A stretch of 11,835 nt of DNA from Sedimentisphaerales bacterium (GTDB lineage: Bacteria; Planctomycetota; Phycisphaerae; Sedimentisphaerales; Anaerobacaceae), in NCBI GenBank assembly GCA_030630905.1, contig DAOVMB010000035.1, positions 1 through 11,835 on the forward strand. The letters are read 5' to 3'. The first letter of the stretch is position 1; every line of letters begins with the position of its first letter. The notes beneath the pieces were generated by a model. It was not told where the DNA came from. It ran no database searches and saw nothing but the letters and a program-made list of their open reading frames with translations. Positions 7,601 through 11,835 of this stretch are shown here, piece by piece. The position numbers and the translations under genes were made by a program.

Positions 7601-7808
7601 AAGAGCAGGGGCCGAGGCAGCCCACCTCGATGACCAAAGCGTTTATCTTCTTAGCCTTGATGTAGCTTCGCAGGCATTGCAATACTTCCGTGGCGCCGGC
7701 GGCCCGGCCGCATGTTGCCGCACCTACGAAGAAAACGGGAAGTTCACTTTCCTGAAGTTCGCGCCATTGTGCTTGAGCTTCGGTATAGATTTGCTGCAAA
7801 GAGGTCAT
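4689..7808 (-). CDS. Fusion: NuoF/HydB-like NADH:FMN subunit joined to a GltD/SfrB-like FAD oxidoreductase
   Basis: A 1039-residue protein. Residues 20-100 are the thioredoxin-like [2Fe-2S] domain of NuoF-type hydrogenase and dehydrogenase subunits (C33, C64, C68; C45 is a possible fourth ligand). Residues about 115-550 are the NADH/FMN core: GRGGAGFP at 186-193, NADEGDPGAF at 214-223, and a [4Fe-4S] site C475, C478, C481, C521. A HydB-like CPAGVC (551-556) marks the junction. The GltD/SfrB-like half follows: Cys cluster C564, C568, C603, C607, C611, C615; FAD motif GAGPAG at 661-666; NADP-type Rossmann GGGDVAID (792-799) with YRR (815-817); and a C-terminal CLRCLRC. NuoF and GltD proteins are each about 450-600 residues, so this is a genuine two-enzyme fusion. 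The start ATG overlaps the NuoE-like stop as ATGA and has GGAG five bases upstream. It likely oxidises NADH at FMN and exchanges electrons with a second pyridine nucleotide at FAD. Confidence 0.9.
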   Translation of the reverse strand: MTSLQQIYTEAQAQWRELQESELPVFFVGAATCGRAAGATEVLQCLRSYIKAKKINALVIEVGCLGPCSFEPLVIVHKKGVPRVCYANVGPDEIIHILENHVLGDDPCAQWALGKMTPGQLNGIGDFNEHPMMRRQVRNILRNCGLIDPENVHHYLARDGYRGFLQALVIGPDKTLEEVKTAGLRGRGGAGFPTWRKWKFCRDAPGQTKYLICNADEGDPGAFMNRSLIEGDPHAVLEGMLIAAFTLGASQGYIYCRAEYPLAIHRLETAISQMCELGLLGKNIQGSDFSFDLTIKKGAGAFVCGEETALIASVEGRRGMPQPRPPFPAVSGLLGKPTVIQNVETLGNLPLILRNGAEWYTQYGSESSKGTKTFALAGKINRTGLVEVPLGIKLKDIIYEIGGGVPAGKMLKAVQTGGPSGGCIPAEKMDLPVDYEALTEAGSIMGSGGMIVLDEDTCMVDMAKYFLSFTQAESCGKCAPCRVGTRAMLGILERITAGKGEMADLDKLETMAQTIKAGSLCGLGQTAPNPVLSTLRYFRAEYEAHIREHKCPAGVCPQLLHAPCSNECPAGVDVPLYISLIRDNRLEEALASHLERNPFPNICARVCPHPCEGKCRRTQLDAPVSIRALKRYMVDTARRIEPQEMVHENPHCLDMKIAVIGAGPAGLSCAYFLRRMGYPVTVFEKQERPGGMMAYAIPEYRLPRKILQEEIDWLLGTGIELKTNTQIGKDVTIDQLKQQGYKAFFLGLGAWKGMSMGLPGEKLRGVMQGLDFLVGRHKGLDVPIGGKVAVIGGGDVAIDSARTAFRMGADVVIVYRRTREEMPGIESEIEEAEAEGIRFEFLALPERIEGSGNNAERLVCRRMSLGEYSLDGRRRPESTEEIFQLEADTVIAAIGQQVAAETIAEQVGLTLKRSGRIDIDPFTHETEVEMFFSGGDAVTGPSIVLEAVGAGERAAVKINEKLSRNLAPQNRSEPFWRRTLTNDTEFDPEAEPVETPPLKQKTLPLDARRNFEEVELEIPKNKAYQECLRCLRCDYRVQE

Positions 7809-8335
7809 GCGTTCTCCATACCCTTCCTGTCATCGTATTGAGAGAGTACGGATGGTATCTTCTTAGCGGACATCCGAGCGTACACTTTGCCGTCCACGGC
7901 GACAACGGGCGCCAGCGCACAGCAACCCAGACAAGCCACGCGCTGAAGGTCAAACTGGCCATCCGCAGTGGTCTGGCCGGCGGTAATCCCCAGACGCCGC
8001 TCTAACTCTTTTAGTATCTGTTGGCCCCCGCGGACATGGCACGCCGTGCCCTGACAGCTCTGGATCCTGTGCCGGCCCGGAGGACTGAAACGAAACTGTG
8101 TATAAAATGTAGCCACACCGTACATTTCGTTGGCCGATATGCCCATCAGCCGTGCCAACTCTTCTACCGCTTCTTCGGAGAGATAGCCAAAATCCTCTTG
8201 AATATCCTGCAAGACAGGTATCAAGCTCCCACGATTTGCAGGATGCCTCTCTACAATATCTTTAATTCTTGACAAACGTTCTTCTACCTTCCTTATCATT
8301 TGTGCCCACAGCAGGAGTTTTGCACGATTGAGCAT
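7805..8335 (-). CDS. nuoE: NuoE/HndA-like [2Fe-2S] subunit of a soluble NADH-linked oxidoreductase
   Basis: This 176-residue protein matches the 24-kDa NuoE family. It has an N-terminal helical part with the typical LIPVLQDIQEDFGYLS (38-53), then MYGVATFYTQF (71-81). A thioredoxin-like [2Fe-2S] domain follows, with C94-x4-C99 and C135-x3-C139 in the usual SCQGTACH and ACLGCCALAPVV settings. It pairs with NuoF-like subunits to take electrons from NADH. It is the first gene of the operon and overlaps the next gene by four bases (ATGA), which indicates translational coupling. The start is uncertain: ATG at 8335 gives 176 residues, whereas ATG at 8299 gives 164, closer to the usual family length and preceded by GTGGG. 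The predicted promoter leaves a leader of about 27 or 63 bases. The family also serves bifurcating hydrogenases and formate dehydrogenases, but no such catalytic subunit is encoded here. Confidence 0.9.
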   Translation of the reverse strand: MLNRAKLLLWAQMIRKVEERLSRIKDIVERHPANRGSLIPVLQDIQEDFGYLSEEAVEELARLMGISANEMYGVATFYTQFRFSPPGRHRIQSCQGTACHVRGGQQILKELERRLGITAGQTTADGQFDLQRVACLGCCALAPVVAVDGKVYARMSAKKIPSVLSQYDDRKGMENA

Positions 8336-8570
8336 TCACCGAGCAGGCGATTCTCTCAAAAGGCCGGGATTGTAGCACATAGAACTCTTCGTATCAAGTG
8401 CTATTGCGGATTGTAATACTATATATTAGGAAAAGTGAACGTGGGATTTTCAGATATTGAGAAGCGATATCGTAACTATTCGTGATATGAACCTGCTGAA
8501 CTAATGAGTTAATCGGCATTTTAGGGTAAGTTTAATGGACAGTTAAGCCTCATTATCCAAAATCATTTGC
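8336..8570. other. Intergenic region between the pseudopilin array and the oxidoreductase operon
   Basis: No gene is supported in these 235 bases. The left end holds the promoter described separately. Around 8453-8488 the word GATAT occurs three times, and ATATC (8467-8471) with GATAT (8484-8488) forms a short inverted repeat roughly 70-90 bases upstream of the -35 box, which could be a regulator site but may be chance. No clear terminator hairpin with a T-run follows the pseudopilin stop at 8571. Confidence 0.35.
8369..8397 (-). promoter_or_regulatory. Sigma70-type promoter of the oxidoreductase operon
   Basis: On the minus strand TTGATA (8397-8392) is followed after exactly 17 bases by TACAAT (8374-8369). 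Each box differs from consensus at one position. Transcription would begin near 8362, about 27 bases before the upstream start codon of the NuoE-like gene. No other gene start lies downstream, so the assignment to this operon is direct. Confidence 0.7.
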
Positions 8571-9761
8571 CTACTCTTCATGCCAATTAGTTACTACGAA
8601 ACGTACGGCCTCATCATTCACACTCGCATCTCTCAGTGATGCATCGTAATTGAAAGTGCCGGAGTTCTTTTGCTCAAAGTCCCTGGCTACAATTGCTCCG
8701 TATATATTGGCGGAATTGTACATTATTACATCCGCGTTGGGGGCATAAATTACTCCGTAAAAATCACTGCTTTTCTTGAATAGCATATTCTCGCAGCTAT
8801 CAAGACAATATATTTGAAGTTTTTTTGTTTCTTGTGTCAGGTTGTTGATGGTGCTTGAGTTTTTGCCTTCAAAATCCCCGCCTAAGTACAGGATCAAAGA
8901 GGCATCGTTATCTATCTGCACTTCAGCAGAATTACCAAGGATTATCTCGCCTGTAACATAGAGGGTAACGTCCCCATCAATCAGAAGCGTTTTACTGTTG
9001 TTAAGGTTAATGCCGCTGTACTTGGCGGAATTGGTTACTGTGGTATCATTTTGTATAGTCCCGCTGGACGGCAGTGACTCCAGCCACTGAGGCACTGCTA
9101 TCGGAGGCAATACGTTTCTTTCTCTTAGGGCGCGAGTCTCGCCCGTGATGGTAGCGCCAAAGTCATCAATTACAACATCCGGATTTCCATCCACACCTAC
9201 AACCACATCGCCATTGATGGTGGATGAATTTTTAAATGAGAAAGCGCCTGATACAATGCTATTTGTGCCGAACTTCAGAATTTCATCGTCCGCACCGAAA
9301 TTGTACCAGTCCACCAGGGCCGAGTTCTTTAACTCTGCGCCATCCTCTGCGAAGACGGCAAACTCAAACGGTCCCTGGGGCTTCAAAACGCAGACAACTT
9401 TTCTTTCGGCGTTACCCGAGGCGCCGACGGACTCAATAGTATAACCGGTGCCGGGATTACCTGTAACCGTGTAACTAAAGACCGCATCGCAATAGGGCAG
9501 ACTTTCGTTTGTTGCCTCAGGCAGACTGCTGTCATTCCACGGTTTAACTTTCAATTTCTCATTCATTTCAAACAGGGCCATTGTCAGCCCGGCATCGGCG
9601 GCGCAGCGAGCGGCAATATCAGAAGCAGTTCGTATTGAGTAAATGCGGCCCTTCATCCCCAGATCCAGTAAGCCCACACCCATCGCAAGCAATATCATGA
9701 CTGCAACCAATACAAGCGGTATGGCAGAGCCGCGTCTTTTTGACTTCAGCAGCTTTTTCAT
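8571..9761 (-). CDS. PilX-like pseudopilin with beta-rich C-terminal domain (array copy 1)
   Basis: From the ATG at 9761 this encodes 396 residues. An in-frame start eight codons upstream exists, but the chosen ATG has GGAGG seven bases upstream and aligns with copy 2. The N-terminus is a short basic leader (MKKLLKSKRRG) followed by SAIPL and a hydrophobic helix to about residue 32. This resembles a type III (prepilin) signal peptide with cleavage after Gly11. It lacks the glutamate at mature position 5, as do PilX- and GspK-like minor pilins. The rest is beta-rich with recurring Asn-Ser turns (KNSALV, KNSSTING, GNSAEV, YNSANIYG, KNSGTFNYD) and the motif GVIYAPNADV. This resembles the DUF7305-type domain of planctomycete-like pilins (recalled, moderate confidence). 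Function is unknown; it is probably an envelope- or pilus-associated minor component. It is more diverged in its C-terminal half than copies 2 and 3 are from each other. Confidence 0.75.
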   Translation of the reverse strand: MKKLLKSKRRGSAIPLVLVAVMILLAMGVGLLDLGMKGRIYSIRTASDIAARCAADAGLTMALFEMNEKLKVKPWNDSSLPEATNESLPYCDAVFSYTVTGNPGTGYTIESVGASGNAERKVVCVLKPQGPFEFAVFAEDGAELKNSALVDWYNFGADDEILKFGTNSIVSGAFSFKNSSTINGDVVVGVDGNPDVVIDDFGATITGETRALRERNVLPPIAVPQWLESLPSSGTIQNDTTVTNSAKYSGINLNNSKTLLIDGDVTLYVTGEIILGNSAEVQIDNDASLILYLGGDFEGKNSSTINNLTQETKKLQIYCLDSCENMLFKKSSDFYGVIYAPNADVIMYNSANIYGAIVARDFEQKNSGTFNYDASLRDASVNDEAVRFVVTNWHEE

Positions 9762-9765
9762 GTTC
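9715..9765 (-). repeat. 51-bp perfect repeat around the start of pseudopilin copy 1
   Basis: This block is identical base for base to 11089-11139. It covers GAAC upstream of the ATG and the first 15 full codons, ending inside codon 16. Identity stops abruptly on both sides, although the proteins remain similar beyond it. Confidence 0.9.
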
Positions 9766-9768
9766 CGG

Positions 9769-9773
9769 CCTCC
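9769..9773 (-). promoter_or_regulatory. Ribosome binding site deciding the start of copy 1
   Basis: GGAGG on the minus strand lies seven bases before the ATG at 9761. It is perfectly placed for that ATG. For the ATG at 9785 it would lie inside the coding region. Confidence 0.8.
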
Positions 9774-9854
9774 ACACAAAACCACCCGATGTCAAAGACC
9801 TAAAGCCCCATTCTGATGAATAAGATTTGATAACAAAACTTCCGCTCCAATTTG

Positions 9855-11135
9855 CTACTCGTCCCACTCCAGTGGCTCAGCCTCCATCTCCGCTGTTAAG
9901 AGCTTCGCAGGGCTCTCATACCAGCGATTTACTACGAAGACGACAGCTTCGTCGGTAACAGTATTCTTCTTTTGAAGCGCCTTGTCGTAGTGGAAATTTC
10001 CACCGGCCTTAAACTCAAAGTCATGGGCAACGACAGAGCCGTATACATCTCCCCCGGCATAAAGAACGACATCCGCATCCGGCGCGTAGATAGTTCCAAC
10101 CCACTCGCTCTTGGCCTTGACGTCGAAGAATTGAGTGCCCGTGCCTGTAGCAAACAATTGTAATGTTGCAGCCACCTCGGGAGTAGCTTCGGTATTGATT
10201 GAGCTGCCGTTGGCACAGACAATATCTCCATCAGCATAGATTTTCAAAGTCGAGCCGTCTTTTACAAGAATCTCACAACTCTGGCCAAGTTGGATATCTC
10301 CGGTCACGTGCAGCACGACATCTCCGCCGCTTATCTCCAATATGCCCGGGTCGCCTGTGGTTTTCAAGGCAATCGCCGTATATACGCCGTTGTCTGCAGG
10401 TGTGATCGTTACGGTTGCGCCCTTGGCGTTGATGTCTGTGGCCATATTGGGCAGCGGCGGTGCGATTACCTTGGGTAACGTTATCTGCTCTCCTGTATGC
10501 TTGTCCCCGTTTACCGTCGCGCCCAGGTCCTTTATGGCTGTGTCAAGATTAGCCCCGGGGGCCACGAAAACGTCACCATCCACAGTTACACCCATATTTA
10601 GAACTACGCTGTCGTTTGCAGCGCTCTGGCTGCCGATCGACACCTCGATGTCGGTCTCACCCGAGTCGTCAGAGTTATATCCATCAACGACCGTGCCGGA
10701 TTTCAAGATGAGTTTTTCTTTTGCCAGAATCGCATCGTTAAATGGGCTCTGCAAGCCGATGGTCGTACGAACGCGTCTTTCGGCCGACCCGGACCTTCCT
10801 ATGGACCAAATGGTATAACCGCCGCCGAGATTACCGGTGACCCTGTAACTACAGACTTCGTCGCAGTCGGGCAATTCTACGCCCATCGCCAGCGGCAGCG
10901 TGCCGTCATTCCAGGGTTTGACCTTTAATTTCTCGTTCATTTCAAAAAGAGCCATTGTCAGGCCGGCATCGACGGCGCAACGGGCTGCAATATCCGAGGC
11001 GGTTCGCGTTGAGTAGATACGGCCGCTCATCCCCAAACTCAGCAGTCCCACACCCATCGCAAGCAACATTATAATCGCAACCATTGCCAGCGGTATGGCA
11101 GAGCCGCGTCTTTTTGACTTCAGCAGCTTTTTCAT
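9855..11135 (-). CDS. PilX-like pseudopilin with beta-rich C-terminal domain (array copy 2)
   Basis: From the ATG at 11135 this encodes 426 residues; AAGGTGA lies just upstream, and an in-frame ATG six codons earlier is rejected because it lies upstream of that site. The N-terminal 70 residues nearly repeat copy 1: basic leader ending at Gly11, SAIPL, a hydrophobic helix, then RTASDIAARC and LFEMNEKLKVKPW. Residues from about 120 on are beta-rich, with GDVVLHVTGDIQLG, GTIYAPDADVVLY, GDVYGSVVAHDFEFKAGG and NFHYD. These parts are closely matched in copy 3. The C-terminus has an acidic tail (MEAEPLEWDE). Prepilin-peptidase processing after Gly11 and assembly into, or attachment to, a pilus-like structure are inferred from the N-terminus; no pilus assembly gene is in view. 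The gap to copy 1 is 93 bp, with no visible promoter, so co-transcription with its neighbours is likely. Confidence 0.75.
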   Translation of the reverse strand: MKKLLKSKRRGSAIPLAMVAIIMLLAMGVGLLSLGMSGRIYSTRTASDIAARCAVDAGLTMALFEMNEKLKVKPWNDGTLPLAMGVELPDCDEVCSYRVTGNLGGGYTIWSIGRSGSAERRVRTTIGLQSPFNDAILAKEKLILKSGTVVDGYNSDDSGETDIEVSIGSQSAANDSVVLNMGVTVDGDVFVAPGANLDTAIKDLGATVNGDKHTGEQITLPKVIAPPLPNMATDINAKGATVTITPADNGVYTAIALKTTGDPGILEISGGDVVLHVTGDIQLGQSCEILVKDGSTLKIYADGDIVCANGSSINTEATPEVAATLQLFATGTGTQFFDVKAKSEWVGTIYAPDADVVLYAGGDVYGSVVAHDFEFKAGGNFHYDKALQKKNTVTDEAVVFVVNRWYESPAKLLTAEMEAEPLEWDE

Positions 11136-11139
11136 GTTC
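11089..11139 (-). repeat. 51-bp perfect repeat around the start of pseudopilin copy 2
   Basis: Identical to 9715-9765, including all synonymous positions. See the entry for that block. It spans the four bases before the ATG and the coding sequence for the basic leader and presumed cleavage site. Confidence 0.9.
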
Positions 11140-11146
11140 TCACCTT
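11140..11146 (-). promoter_or_regulatory. Ribosome binding site deciding the start of copy 2
   Basis: AAGGTGA on the minus strand places AAGG seven bases before the ATG at 11135, the same spacing as in copy 1. It falls between the two in-frame ATGs and so favours the downstream one. Confidence 0.65.
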
Positions 11147-11220
11147 CGCGCATGACAAGTCGATCATGCTCCTTCTATTTTCGGAATGAGATGACAGCTA
11201 ACACCTCAATTTTGCTACTT

Positions 11221-11835
11221 CTAAGGGTCCACTTCAAGAATCGGCACTATGTCAGCAAACTCTATGTCCGAAGACAACTTGGGAGCGCTTTCATACCAGC
11301 GATTTACTACGAAGACGACGGCTTCGTCATTGACGCTGACATTATCTCTCAGCGCTTCGTCGAAGTAGAAATTACCGCCGGCCTTATAGTCGAAGCTATC
11401 GGCGACGATGGACCCATAAGCATTTCCCTTGGCATAAAGAACGACATCGTCATCCGGGGCATAGATAATTCCTGTGAACTCGCTCTTGGCCTTAATGTCG
11501 ATAAACTGTTTGTCCTCGCCCGTAGTGTATATTTGTATTGTTTTGGCCGCCTCAGGAGGATTCTCGGTACTAATTGAGCTGCCGTTACGAGAGTGAATAT
11601 TTCCATCGGTGTAAATCGTTAAAGTCGAGCCAGGCTTTACGATAATCTCGCATGTGTCTCCAAGTTCGATATCTCCAGTCATATGCAGCACGACATCTCC
11701 ACCGGTCACCTCCAATATTGCTGGAATGGTTGTTGGCACTCCGTCTATCTTCATAGTGTCCTTAACCAACGTAAGCGTCGTATATGAGCCACTGTCTGCA
11801 GGTGTTAGTGGTACGGTTGCCCCTTCAACGTCTAT
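11221..11835 (-). CDS. PilX-like pseudopilin C-terminal part (array copy 3, start outside window)
   Basis: The frame is open from the right edge to a TAG at 11221, giving 204 residues of a protein whose N-terminus lies outside the window. The visible part aligns with copy 2 from about its residue 205 onward: IDVEGATVPLTPADSGSYTT, GGDVVLHMTGDIELG, SSISTE, KAKSEFTGIIYAPDDDVVLY, GSIVADSFDYKAGG, NFYFDEALRD and VVFVVNRWYES. An in-frame TTG at 11769 is not a real start, because homology continues upstream of it to the edge. A second in-frame TAG occurs two codons after the first, at the place where copy 2's own TAG-CAAA junction would align. The tail FADIVPILEVDP differs from copy 2. It is first of the three in transcription order. 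Confidence 0.8.
   Translation of the reverse strand: MDVEGATVPLTPADSGSYTTLTLVKDTMKIDGVPTTIPAILEVTGGDVVLHMTGDIELGDTCEIIVKPGSTLTIYTDGNIHSRNGSSISTENPPEAAKTIQIYTTGEDKQFIDIKAKSEFTGIIYAPDDDVVLYAKGNAYGSIVADSFDYKAGGNFYFDEALRDNVSVNDEAVVFVVNRWYESAPKLSSDIEFADIVPILEVDP

Noticed and set aside
704..8335. Operon considered as an [FeFe]-hydrogenase or formate dehydrogenase locus
   Set aside because: None of the H-cluster motifs (TSCCPxW, MPCxxK, ECGG-type) is present, and the molybdopterin region is far too short to be catalytic.
11221..11769. TTG at 11769 as the start of pseudopilin copy 3
   Set aside because: The frame and the similarity to copy 2 continue without a break to the window edge at 11835.
1..11835. 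CRISPR array, tRNA, rRNA, insertion sequence or prophage
   Set aside because: No spaced direct repeats, cloverleaf, rRNA-like stretches, transposase motifs or terminal inverted repeats were seen on either strand.

Overview
All seven genes supported here lie on the minus strand, so the window reads right to left. It looks like part of an anaerobic or facultative bacterial chromosome of mixed, moderate GC. The closest fit is a planctomycete of the Phycisphaerae/Sedimentisphaerales kind. The pointers are a tandem set of PilX-like pseudopilins with a characteristic N-terminus (GSAIPL, then IYSxRTASDIAARC and LFEMNEKLKVKPW), together with soluble, ferredoxin-linked NAD(P)H chemistry. That assignment comes from recalled family distribution, not from a marker gene.

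Right part (11835 to 8571): three consecutive paralogous genes for short membrane-anchored, pilin-like proteins with beta-rich C-terminal domains. The first is cut by the window edge. Two complete copies share a perfectly identical 51-bp block around their start codons. A 235-bp gap follows, carrying a good sigma70-type promoter (TTGATA, 17 bp, TACAAT) that fires leftward.

Central part (8335 to 704): a four-gene operon for a large soluble flavin/iron-sulfur oxidoreductase. Its parts are a NuoE-like [2Fe-2S] subunit; a 1039-residue fusion of a NuoF/HydB-like NADH:FMN module to a GltD/SfrB-like FAD module; an 828-residue fusion of a NuoG/SfrA-like Fe-S arm with a shrunken molybdopterin-oxidoreductase remnant and an NfnA/SudB-like FAD + [2Fe-2S] module; and a 464-residue NfnB/GltA-like subunit. 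Together they carry visible sites for one FMN, three FADs and about a dozen Fe-S clusters, but no hydrogenase H-cluster and no complete Mo site. The parsimonious inference is one complex exchanging electrons among NAD(H), NADP(H) and ferredoxin, possibly by flavin-based bifurcation. The fusion architecture is the most interesting thing in the window.

Left part (703 to 1): a hairpin directly after the operon's last stop codon, then a near-consensus promoter (TTGACA, 17 bp, TATTAT), an inverted repeat and a five-unit heptamer repeat, all upstream of the start of a DUF1015-family gene that runs off the left edge.
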